DNA of 19,244 bases, from NCBI GenBank assembly GCA_015661645.1, contig DQVR01000036.1, positions 1 through 19,244 of the forward strand. Reading direction: 5' to 3'. Below are positions 6,451-12,911 of the stretch, in pieces; position 1 is the first letter of the stretch, and each line of letters opens with the position of its first letter. The stretch comes from Pyrodictium delaneyi (lineage in GTDB: Archaea > Thermoproteota > Thermoprotei_A > Sulfolobales > Pyrodictiaceae). The position numbers and the translations under genes are program-made. The notes under the pieces are model-generated. The model ran no database searches, was not told the origin of the DNA, and saw nothing but the letters and a program-made list of their open reading frames with translations.

Positions 6451-8196
6451 ATGTCTACGACAAGCAACATAGTGGATAAGTTAAGGCTTCTTGTTGAACG
6501 GCTTGCCCGGTACGGCGAGGCTCCGGCTGGCACGCGTAGCGAGTATCTTCTCGCTAAGGAGATTAAGAGCCTCTTCGAGGAAGAGGCTGGTGTTGATGCT
6601 AGGCTTATACCGCTTCCTGTAAACGCCTGGGTAGACGAAGGATCCCTAGTCCATGCTTGTGGCCGTGAAGTCCGCGCCGCCGCTTGGCCTGGCCACGCTG
6701 GCAGCGAGGTGGAAGGAGAAGCCGTAGCCATCAACAGCATTGATGACCTCTGGAAGAGGAGCGTAGAAGGGAGAATCGTTGTCGCAGAGCTCCCTCGCGA
6801 CCCGGATAGAACTCTTGTCTTCTACAATGCGGCCCGGAGGCGTGGCGCTGCCGGCATAGTGTTTTATGACTGGCTTTCAGGGAGGTTTCGGAGGATAGTC
6901 GTATCCGACGCACCACTCACACTAGAGTCCACCGGGCTTGCGAGTATACCCGTAGTACATGTTAGGCGTGAGTATGCTCACGATATATTGTCGTGTAGAG
7001 AGCTTAGGCTCGTTCACGGCGGGCGCATGGAGAGCAGCTATGGCTACATTGTGGAAGCCATATTAGAACTCGGGAGCGGCGACCACGAGGTAATAGTCTC
7101 AGCTCATCACGACAACTGGTTTTCCGGGGCCAATGACAATCTATCTGGTGTAGCTGCTGTCCTCGCTGTAGCTAAGCTTGCACAATCGCTGGCAGGAGCC
7201 AGCGGCCGTATTAGACTGGTCAGCTTTACCGCAGAGGAGTTTGGTGACCCTAGGCTACCTGGGTGGTATTGGGCCTACGGCTCGCGCGAGTATGCTGCTA
7301 TGCTCAAGGCTGCAGGCCTACTAGATGATGTTGTAGCGGTTCTGAACTTCGACATGGCCGCTGTCCATGGGGCTTCGCTTTACTCGACCCCTATGCTTAG
7401 ACGCATACTGGTAAGGCTTGCTGACAGTCTAGGGCTCGAATTCGCCTCTGTGGAGCCGGATACAACTGATAGTGACAGCTTTAGCTTCTCGTCAATAGGG
7501 CTTGAAGCGGCGACTATAATGGGGTATGACACCTGGCTAGAGCTGTACCATACGGATATGGATACTCCTGCTAGGCTTGACTACGAGGTTCTCGCGCTGG
7601 CTGTGAGACTCTACGCTGAGGCTAGCATAGAGCTGCTGAAGAAGGGCTGGAGGCTGTTTAGCTATAACGATTACGTGAAGGAGCTGCATGATAGTCTCCG
7701 CGTGTTCCCTCCACTCGCGGCTAGCCTCTATAAGCTACAACGGATCACAGAAGCTGCTGAGAGCCGTGGTCTTTATCGTCTCCTCGGCAGAGCGTACCGT
7801 ATGTTAAACGCCGTTCTGCCAGTTACGGTCTATAGCGAGAAATACTCTGGCGATGTAGAGCTGGAGAGCTATACTGCGCTTCCATTGCTGTATCTACGTG
7901 ACCTGGATATCTTACAAGCTGCAAGGGACGCCGCTAAGAAGGGCGACTGCGAGAGAGTACTATCTGCGATAAGAGGTCTAGACGTGTTCCGTGCTACCGT
8001 CCGAGGCGGCCTAGTTCCGGCACCTGCTGGCCTGCCGGGTACGATTAGCACGCAAGACTGCCGCAGCCTTGCCAGAGCAATTTCCGCTGTTGAGCGCGCT
8101 GCCCGCCGCATGGTGTGGATGTCTAGTACCCGGGCGGCAGAGAGTTTAGAGGAAGTATACAGTATTCTGGCCGAAGCTATTGAGAGTCTGGGCTAG
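6451..8196 (+). CDS. M28-family zinc aminopeptidase-like protein with PA-type insert
   Basis: This is a predicted di-zinc peptidase of family M28, which usually trims N-terminal residues from peptides. Metal-site motifs: H219 and D221 (AHHDN), D229 (GANDNLSG), catalytic E262 with E263 (TAEEFG), D301 (LNFDM) and H367 (YHTDMDTP). Residues about 60-190 between the N-terminal helices and the catalytic core resemble the protease-associated (PA) domain, with an RRGAAGIVFYDW block and an IPVVHVRRE strand. Residues about 395-581 form a mostly helical C-terminal region I cannot assign. There is no signal peptide or membrane segment, so it should be cytoplasmic, for example finishing peptides released by the proteasome. 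The start is ATG. It converges on and overlaps the AGOG gene by 4 nt. Confidence 0.88.
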   Translation: MSTTSNIVDKLRLLVERLARYGEAPAGTRSEYLLAKEIKSLFEEEAGVDARLIPLPVNAWVDEGSLVHACGREVRAAAWPGHAGSEVEGEAVAINSIDDLWKRSVEGRIVVAELPRDPDRTLVFYNAARRRGAAGIVFYDWLSGRFRRIVVSDAPLTLESTGLASIPVVHVRREYAHDILSCRELRLVHGGRMESSYGYIVEAILELGSGDHEVIVSAHHDNWFSGANDNLSGVAAVLAVAKLAQSLAGASGRIRLVSFTAEEFGDPRLPGWYWAYGSREYAAMLKAAGLLDDVVAVLNFDMAAVHGASLYSTPMLRRILVRLADSLGLEFASVEPDTTDSDSFSFSSIGLEAATIMGYDTWLELYHTDMDTPARLDYEVLALAVRLYAEASIELLKKGWRLFSYNDYVKELHDSLRVFPPLAASLYKLQRITEAAESRGLYRLLGRAYRMLNAVLPVTVYSEKYSGDVELESYTALPLLYLRDLDILQAARDAAKKGDCERVLSAIRGLDVFRATVRGGLVPAPAGLPGTISTQDCRSLARAISAVERAARRMVWMSSTRAAESLEEVYSILAEAIESLG

Positions 8197-9053
8197 GAGT
8201 ATGGGTCGCGGTATATTATCTGGCCGGCTACCTGCCTAGCCGTGTTCCAGTCTACGATACCCTTACTGTAGCCTACTAGTCTACGGGCAAACTCGTCGCG
8301 TGCGTACTCAAGTCCTCTCCGTAGGTTCCTCTCTATACCGTGTGCTGGGAGCCAGACTACTGCATCCAGGTGTAGTGCTGGTATACCGGACTCACGCGAT
8401 ACCTTTTGCCATGCCCTGACAGCGTCTAGCCTGTACCTTGTGAATACTTTGTCTGGCGTAGAGTTTATCATGCCCGAGGCCGAGGTGAGCAACGCCATCC
8501 GCCTATCCAGCGGCACTGGGATTTCGTTCTTGCCAGCCACCTCTAGGCCTAGCGCTCTGTACGCATAGTAGGCCATTTTCGCTGCAAACACTATTGTCTT
8601 TTCTTCGGGACGCGCGCCAAGCACGCCAGCTAGTTCTTTGACCAGAACGCCTAAGTCTCTATACCTTCCGGGTTCTCTAAGTATCCGTTCGAGCACCGGG
8701 GCTGCTCGTTCTAGTCTTCGAGCCTTCTGCTGGACTACCATCTTGTTGCCACGGCTCTCTGCTAGGAACGTCTTCATGGCTTCTACTAGCTCCTTGCCGG
8801 TGGACGGTGTGGATATGCGTGAGCCCCAGTCGGCGAACTCTAACCAGTATTTTTCGCCGGGCAGGCTTAGCCGGTAACTTATCAAAGCGTTGGCCACCGC
8901 AAGCACAACAGCGCGGTCTCCGTGTACGGCTACTAGCTTCTTTATGGCCGCGTACTGCGGGTCATTAAGCTCTATGACGTCCACCGCCGAGGCCGGTATG
9001 TTTCTCAGCACAGACGCTACAGCTGTTATCCTGGACTCGTCTAGTACTGTCAA
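8193..9053 (-). CDS. AGOG, archaeal 8-oxoguanine DNA glycosylase/AP lyase
   Basis: AGOG removes 8-oxoguanine from DNA and can nick the abasic site, using a helix-hairpin-helix-like fold distinct from Ogg1 and Ogg2. Recognition rests on blocks shared with Pyrobaculum Pa-AGOG as I recall it: LNDPQYAAIKKLV, LISYRLSLPGEKYW, LGARPEEKTIVF and ESGIPALHLD. K152 (EEKTIVF) matches the Schiff-base lysine (K140 in Pa-AGOG). D183 (VPLDRRMALLT) matches the catalytic aspartate (D172). It has 286 residues, slightly longer than Pa-AGOG. The start is TTG (9051-9053) downstream of a GGGTG. A TATA-like TAATATAG lies at 9117-9124. It is divergent from the DHH phosphoesterase and overlaps the M28 gene tail to tail. 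Confidence 0.88.
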   Translation of the reverse strand: MTVLDESRITAVASVLRNIPASAVDVIELNDPQYAAIKKLVAVHGDRAVVLAVANALISYRLSLPGEKYWLEFADWGSRISTPSTGKELVEAMKTFLAESRGNKMVVQQKARRLERAAPVLERILREPGRYRDLGVLVKELAGVLGARPEEKTIVFAAKMAYYAYRALGLEVAGKNEIPVPLDRRMALLTSASGMINSTPDKVFTRYRLDAVRAWQKVSRESGIPALHLDAVVWLPAHGIERNLRRGLEYARDEFARRLVGYSKGIVDWNTARQVAGQIIYRDPYS

Positions 9054-9116
9054 GGCTCTTACACACCCTTTTACGGGGGCTCTCAGGCCCGTTGACCTCT
9101 CTGGTCTACATCAATA

Positions 9117-9124
9117 CTATATTA
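9117..9124 (-). promoter_or_regulatory. Possible TATA box for AGOG
   Basis: TAATATAG on the minus strand lies 64-71 nt upstream of the TTG start. Initiation about 25 nt downstream would give a leader of about 40 nt. Confidence 0.4.
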
Positions 9125-9301
9125 GGACACGGGGATTCCCTAGCCTAGTCTGGCAAGAGGGGCCAGTGAGGATAGACACCGGCGTGAGCCCCCTTTCCTT
9201 ATAGCCTTGGGGCTATGAGCTGGGTCGGCGTCGCTGAGGCCCCTCCCCCTGTAACAGGAATCCTCCGGGGCCAGTGCTGCTCCAGGCTGTGTCTACGCGG
9301 G

Positions 9302-9307
9302 TTAAAC
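9302..9307 (+). promoter_or_regulatory. Possible TATA box for the DHH-DUF429 operon
   Basis: TTAAAC preceded by GC-rich BRE-like sequence (GCGGG) lies 55-60 nt upstream of the TTG start at 9362. Initiation near 9330 would give a leader of about 30 nt. Confidence 0.4.
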
Positions 9308-9361
9308 ACCTATAGGGGGTGCTAGCGGTTAGCAGCTACTGCAGCGCTGAGGTAAGGGGGC

Positions 9362-10360
9362 TTGACGCACCGGTATGCTGTGGTAACACACACTGATCTA
9401 GATGGTATAGCTGCTGCTGCCATATATCTGCGGCTCGCTGGCGCCGAGCCCGACGTGGACGCTGCCATCATGTTCGCAGAGCCTTACAAGCTGCACCGCG
9501 TCCTAGCCGATGTGGGCGACGTGGAGAGAGTAGCCATAATGGATCTAGGGCCTAACACCGGGACATTCGATAGCATAGTGGGGACCATCGCCGACCTAAG
9601 ACAGCGAGGCATCACGGTAGAATGGTATGATCATCACCGCTGGAGGCCGGAGTGGGTGGAGAAGCTTAGCTCGCTGGGAGCAAAGATGTATATAGATACC
9701 GCGACATGCGGAGCTGGTGTTGTTGCTAAATATGCCCCGGGCGAGCTGGACGCTGAACCTGACGAGTTTATATCAAGACTAGTGAAGGCCACATGTGCAG
9801 CCGACCTATGGAAGTGGGACGACCCGCTAGCCCCGAAGCTGTACCGTGTCGTAGACCGTTATCGTGGCAGCAAGGGGGACAAGTGGAAGCGCACAATACT
9901 ACGCGGCTTCTGGGAGGGTAGCTTCTGGTGGCCCGAGCTAGACGAGGCCCTCAACGAGTATCTCGAGAAGGAGTTTACCGGGTTTAACGACGCCCTAAGG
10001 AACGTAGTGATCGCTACCATACGTGACTGCCGTGTAGTGTTTGTGCTCAAACGGCCTGGCCCGCCTAACGCTAGTATACTAGGCAACAGCCTTCTGGACC
10101 GCTACTCGGCCGACATAGCGGTAATCATTAGGCGTAAGGGACGCGGCCTAAGCTTACGCTCTCGCAGCGTAAATGTGAGGGAGATAGCTGCTAGGCTAGG
10201 CGGTGGCGGCCATCCGCGTGCTGCTGGCGCGCCTCTCAATATGCCTCTCCGCTACAGGGTTCTAGCCTTCTTCTGGCCACGTGCAAGGCTATACTACGCT
10301 AGACAGCTTATCGAGCGTGCATTGGAGGAGCTAGGAGGATGCCCTGCTTTGCAGGAGTAG
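9362..10360 (+). CDS. DHH/DHHA1-family phosphoesterase
   Basis: DHH-family enzymes are metal-dependent phosphodiesterases. RecJ-like members degrade single-stranded nucleic acid; NrnA-like members cleave oligonucleotides or cyclic dinucleotides. Metal motifs: HTDLDG (10-15, D12 and D14), MDLGPN (60-65) and YDHH (89-92). The C-terminal DHHA1 substrate-binding motif GGGGHPRAAG is at 280-289. A Trp-rich central stretch (WKWDDP; FWEGSFWWPE) and the length of 332 residues leave the exact subgroup unclear; I cannot choose between nuclease and oligonucleotide phosphatase. The start is TTG, with GAGGT (9349-9353) 8 nt upstream. The last 22 nt overlap the start of the DUF429 gene, so the two are probably translated together. 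Confidence 0.88.
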   Translation: MTHRYAVVTHTDLDGIAAAAIYLRLAGAEPDVDAAIMFAEPYKLHRVLADVGDVERVAIMDLGPNTGTFDSIVGTIADLRQRGITVEWYDHHRWRPEWVEKLSSLGAKMYIDTATCGAGVVAKYAPGELDAEPDEFISRLVKATCAADLWKWDDPLAPKLYRVVDRYRGSKGDKWKRTILRGFWEGSFWWPELDEALNEYLEKEFTGFNDALRNVVIATIRDCRVVFVLKRPGPPNASILGNSLLDRYSADIAVIIRRKGRGLSLRSRSVNVREIAARLGGGGHPRAAGAPLNMPLRYRVLAFFWPRARLYYARQLIERALEELGGCPALQE

Positions 10361-10914
10361 ACCTGGCGGCATCCCTAAGGAGGCCTACTGGTGTTGCCAT
10401 AATCTGTGCCCTAGGGTCTGGAGAACTACTATCCTTGGCCACCATTTCAGAGCTTTATCACGATGACGAGATAACTCAGCTCCTGCTTGAGCACGACGTA
10501 TCCGTAGCTGCCATTGATGCACCATTATCACTGCCTCCTCCAGGACATTGCTTTCGACATGTAGAGCGAAAGCTTCTATCCATCGGTGGCCGTCTACTCC
10601 CATTAACTATGGAGCCTATGAGGCGCCTAGCCGAGAGAGCTACCAAGCTACGCAAGGTCTTAGACAAGCACAGAATCACCGTTATCGAGACCCACCCAGC
10701 GAGCGTGCTGAGAGTAGGCAAGTGCAGCACCTACCATGAATTGTATAGCTTGTTTGGCCTACACCCTCCTCCAGACATGTCCAGACACGAGATGGACGCA
10801 CTTGTAGCCGCCCTAGTAGCCTACTGCGCACATAGAGACTGTAGTCTCCAGGTTAGAGCGGATGATGGTGTATTGTATGTGCTCCGTCCCGGCATTTGTA
10901 GAGACACTAGCTAG
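10339..10914 (+). CDS. DUF429 protein, putative RNase H-fold nuclease
   Basis: DUF429 proteins (PF04250) have no settled function; their RNase H-like fold suggests a nuclease. Visible conserved positions are D8 (GVDLAAS), D60 (AIDAPLSLP), an R..R pair around 95-100, E117 (IETHPAS) and H150, E151 and D153 (RHEMDALVAALVA). The spread of acidic residues across the chain fits a two-metal RNase H-type active site, which is inference. The length of 191 residues is typical. ATG 10339 has GGAGG immediately upstream and lies inside the DHH gene (22-nt overlap), pointing to translational coupling with a phosphoesterase. A small CCATT-TCAG-AATGG hairpin (10932-10945) lies 17 nt after the stop. Confidence 0.8.
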   Translation: MPCFAGVDLAASLRRPTGVAIICALGSGELLSLATISELYHDDEITQLLLEHDVSVAAIDAPLSLPPPGHCFRHVERKLLSIGGRLLPLTMEPMRRLAERATKLRKVLDKHRITVIETHPASVLRVGKCSTYHELYSLFGLHPPPDMSRHEMDALVAALVAYCAHRDCSLQVRADDGVLYVLRPGICRDTS

Positions 10915-11000
10915 CAGGCCACCATGCGACGCCATTTCAGAATGGAAGACTCCAAGGTCCTCCTAGCTGCTATAACTGGCTGAATGAGGCCGGATAAGCA

Positions 11001-11006
11001 TTAAAA
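11001..11006 (+). promoter_or_regulatory. Ferredoxin promoter TATA box
   Basis: TTAAAA within AGCATTAAAAGC is a good archaeal TATA match 39-44 nt upstream of the GTG start. Initiation near 11028-11032 would give a leader of about 15 nt. TCACC (11021-11025) could pair with the GGTGA ribosome binding site (11034-11038) if transcription began further upstream. Confidence 0.6.
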
Positions 11007-11044
11007 GCTCCCTTGTGTGGTCACCCTGGAAACGGTGAACGCTC

Positions 11045-11287
11045 GTGGCCGAAGCTAAGATACGTGTATGGATTGACCGTGAACAGTGCATAGCTGATAT
11101 GGTCTGTGTAAGCCTCTGCCCCGATGTCTTCGAGATGAGCGAGGAGGATGGCAAGGCTCAGATAGTGCCTAAGTGGCGTGTAGACGACAATCCTGCTGAG
11201 GGCCTTGTGCCCGCCGACCTTAAGGACTGTGTAGCTTCCGCCTCTGAAGCCTGCCCCGTAAGCATCATCCACTTTGAGGAGAAGTAG
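11045..11287 (+). CDS. Single-cluster [4Fe-4S] ferredoxin, Pyrococcus-type with Asp ligand
   Basis: This is a small cytoplasmic electron carrier that takes electrons from 2-oxoacid and aldehyde oxidoreductases. The cluster motif is C15-x2-D18-x2-C21, with C70 (EACP) as the distant ligand. An aspartate therefore stands where most ferredoxins have the second cysteine, as in Pyrococcus furiosus ferredoxin (C11, D14, C17, C56). C25 and C62 match the P. furiosus pair that forms a disulfide (C21-C48). At 80 residues it is somewhat longer than that protein because of an insert around 43-57 (KWRVDDNPAEGLVPA). The start is GTG with GGTGA 6 nt upstream. It is monocistronic, with its own TATA box and a tandem-hairpin terminator. 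Confidence 0.92.
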   Translation: MAEAKIRVWIDREQCIADMVCVSLCPDVFEMSEEDGKAQIVPKWRVDDNPAEGLVPADLKDCVASASEACPVSIIHFEEK

Positions 11288-11294
11288 TACTATA

Positions 11295-11330
11295 CCCTGT
11301 TTTTACAGGGGCCATAAGGCCGGGTTTTTA
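11295..11330 (+). terminator. Tandem-hairpin, T-rich terminator of the ferredoxin gene
   Basis: CCCTGT-TTTT-ACAGGG (11295-11310) is followed by GGCC-ATAA-GGCC (11310-11321) and then GGGTTTTTA with a five-T run (11325-11329). It starts 7 nt after the stop codon at 11285-11287. Confidence 0.6.
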
Positions 11331-11459
11331 GCAGGGCCCAGCTATTCCACGGCGACCTAACTAGCAAGAAACTCGAGGACAGCGGGTATACATGTAGCAA
11401 AAGACGGCCCCTCTTCTGCTACATATTAGCTGTGTACCATTGCCCATAACGCTGCGCTG

Positions 11460-12185
11460 CTATACTTCATCAATCCCATGGGGCTCCCATGTCGTATTGA
11501 ATATCGCGTATATCTCCTTTGCACGCTTCTCTCCTATGCCATCTACGGTCATAAGTTCTTGTATACTCGCGTTTGCTATCCTCCGAAGTGTTCTAAACTT
11601 CTCGAGAAGGCGGCGGGCCAGTGTTGGCCCTACAAGGCCCTCCGCCACGTATAGTATGCGTTCGTTCAGTGTAAGCGGCTTTTTCTCGACACGTAGCCGG
11701 ATGACGCGTTTCTCCTCTGTTTTGCCTAGGCTCTTAGCCTTTGCAGCGAGCCAGGCTACTGTGGCTCTCTTGTTGTGTGTTGGTATAACTGGTATGCCCC
11801 AGTCCAGCACTAACTCGTCAAGTATTCTTAGGAGTGCCGCTATGTTCCATCTCGTACGCTTCTCTATTACGCCGAGCCAGCCTTCTAGTATTATTAGCGG
11901 TTTCACGCCCTCCTTCTGTGCTGCTTCTTTTAGGAGTTTTGCTTGTTCCCATATACGGTTGTCACGTATACTGTTGGCGAAATCTGTAACCGTTTTACGC
12001 TCTACTAGAAGGGCCTTACGATAATCTCTGGCGAGTAGATAGTAGTCCCCAGCTTCTAGGACTTGTATAGCAACGCGTAGCCCTTTACGTCTTAGCTCAT
12101 TTACAATATCCTTGTTTTTTGATGCTTCACGGCTGTCAACTACAACGTCTACTGGGTGTAGTAGCTGCTCTGACAATATGCCCAA
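11460..12185 (-). CDS. xpf: XPF/ERCC4-type structure-specific endonuclease, crenarchaeal short form
   Basis: XPF-family nucleases cut branched DNA such as 3' flaps, forks and D-loops as dimers, usually with PCNA. The ERCC4 nuclease domain covers about residues 13-150 with VDSRE at 16-20, AGDYYL near 45-50 and the catalytic VERKTVTDF at 61-69. A tandem helix-hairpin-helix domain covers about 172-230 (GLVGPTLARRLL; VDGIGEKRAKEIY). There is no helicase domain, the normal crenarchaeal arrangement, unlike euryarchaeal Hef. After the second hairpin only about 14 residues remain and no clear PCNA-binding motif is visible. The start is TTG (12183-12185). It is divergent from the LOG-like gene. Confidence 0.92.
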   Translation of the reverse strand: MGILSEQLLHPVDVVVDSREASKNKDIVNELRRKGLRVAIQVLEAGDYYLLARDYRKALLVERKTVTDFANSIRDNRIWEQAKLLKEAAQKEGVKPLIILEGWLGVIEKRTRWNIAALLRILDELVLDWGIPVIPTHNKRATVAWLAAKAKSLGKTEEKRVIRLRVEKKPLTLNERILYVAEGLVGPTLARRLLEKFRTLRRIANASIQELMTVDGIGEKRAKEIYAIFNTTWEPHGIDEV

Positions 12186-12216
12186 CGCGTAGTATCCCAG
12201 GTTTAGAGTCTCTTCC

Positions 12217-12243
12217 GCCTAAGGCCCCGAGGGTTTCTTAGGC
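12217..12243. promoter_or_regulatory. Hairpin in the divergent XPF/LOG promoter region
   Basis: GCCTAAG (12217-12223) pairs with CTTAGGC (12237-12243), and the loop holds a CCC/GGG pair (12225-12233), so the element is a bulged hairpin. It lies 32 nt upstream of the XPF start and 70 nt upstream of the LOG-like start. A TATA-like TCTATAC at 12266-12272 faces the LOG-like gene. Confidence 0.35.
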
Positions 12244-12312
12244 TATACTCCAGGACTAGGAACTATCTATACCCCTGAGCTAGCTGTAGCGAATACGCCG
12301 GGGCTGGGTGTC

Positions 12313-12843
12313 ATGCCTCTACAGGTCGTCGTAGCCGCCTATAGTGGCAACGCGCCAGAAAAGCTGCGCCAGCAGGCACACCGCCTGGTGCAGGGCCTTA
12401 GGGCGTGCCGCCCTGGCTCAGTTGTGCTGCTTGGCGGATATCGGGGCCTTATGCGCGAAGTGGCTGATGCTGCGAGAGATGCGGGGCTTCCCATGGTGTT
12501 CGTAATCCCACGAGGCTACGAGGGAGATGCCTATCCGGAAGGCTCCATAGTTATTAGGACTGGCCTGGATACCCGTGAAAGAAGTAGTATCCTTGTACGC
12601 AGTGGCGACGTGGTAGTGGTTCTCGGAGGCGCTATAGGGACGCTATTCGAGGTTCTCATAGCGTGTAGCTATAAGATACCAGTGTTCTTCCTCAAGGGGT
12701 CTGGTCTACAAACCGACAGGTTTGCCAACTGCTTCAAAGACGGCGTAGTAGATGACCGCATAGGACGCTGCATCGAATACTTCGATTCGGTGGAAGAGCT
12801 GCTAAAGAGGCTCTGCGGGCATAGGGTTCGTAAAAGCTCTTAA
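12313..12843 (+). CDS. LOG/SLOG-family nucleotide-binding protein (TIGR00725-like)
   Basis: The fold is that of the LOG ('lysine decarboxylase-like') superfamily, whose members bind nucleotides and in several cases remove ribose phosphate from them. The two signature loops are present: GGYRGLMREV (41-50) matches the GGG.GLM block. GGAIGTLFEV (105-114) matches PGG.GT..E, with E113 as the expected catalytic acid and arginines at 88 and 90 before it. The proline of PGGxGT is a leucine here (LGGAIGT). The length of 176 residues is typical of the short archaeal/bacterial members. The substrate is unknown; a cytokinin-type phosphoribohydrolase activity would be only a guess. ATG 12313 follows a GGGTG that is unusually close. 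Its own promoter is likely. Confidence 0.77.
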   Translation: MPLQVVVAAYSGNAPEKLRQQAHRLVQGLRACRPGSVVLLGGYRGLMREVADAARDAGLPMVFVIPRGYEGDAYPEGSIVIRTGLDTRERSSILVRSGDVVVVLGGAIGTLFEVLIACSYKIPVFFLKGSGLQTDRFANCFKDGVVDDRIGRCIEYFDSVEELLKRLCGHRVRKSS

Positions 12844-12911
12844 TTGCCATGTACCGAGGTGGTACAAGTGTCCGGCGGAGAAGGCGCTGCTAGTCTAAGG
12901 GTGCACCGGCT

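Larger units (their letters stand above)
9054..9361. other. 308-base divergent intergenic region with many inverted repeats
   Basis: This region separates the AGOG and DHH starts. GGGGGCTC (9075-9082) pairs with GAGCCCCC (9186-9193). Enclosed are GACC-TCTCT-GGTC (9094-9106), GGGA-T-TCCC (9132-9140) and CTGGC-7nt-GCCAG (9150-9166). Further right are ATAGCC-TTGG-GGCTAT (9201-9216) and GGCCCC (9238-9243)/GGGGCC (9267-9272) around CCTG-TAA-CAGG (9248-9258). The AGOG TATA lies inside the first structure, so it may be regulatory DNA rather than an RNA gene. I find no tRNA, SRP or RNase P RNA hallmark and no credible protein gene. Confidence 0.45.

Noticed and set aside
9090..9108. C/D-box guide RNA suggested by a TTGATGT ... 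CCTGAGA stretch on the minus strand near 9081-9113
   Set aside because: Box C is a poor match, internal D' and C' boxes are absent and the spacing is too short for a standard archaeal C/D RNA.
9075..9193. Intron-containing tRNA suggested by the 8-bp closing stem
   Set aside because: No TTCRA T-loop, no D-loop pattern and no CCA-side discriminator layout on either strand.
9214..9325. A 36-codon plus-strand reading frame starting at an ATG in the AGOG/DHH spacer
   Set aside because: No ribosome binding site, low-complexity proline and cysteine content, and it runs over the hairpins and the DHH TATA box; it looks like chance.
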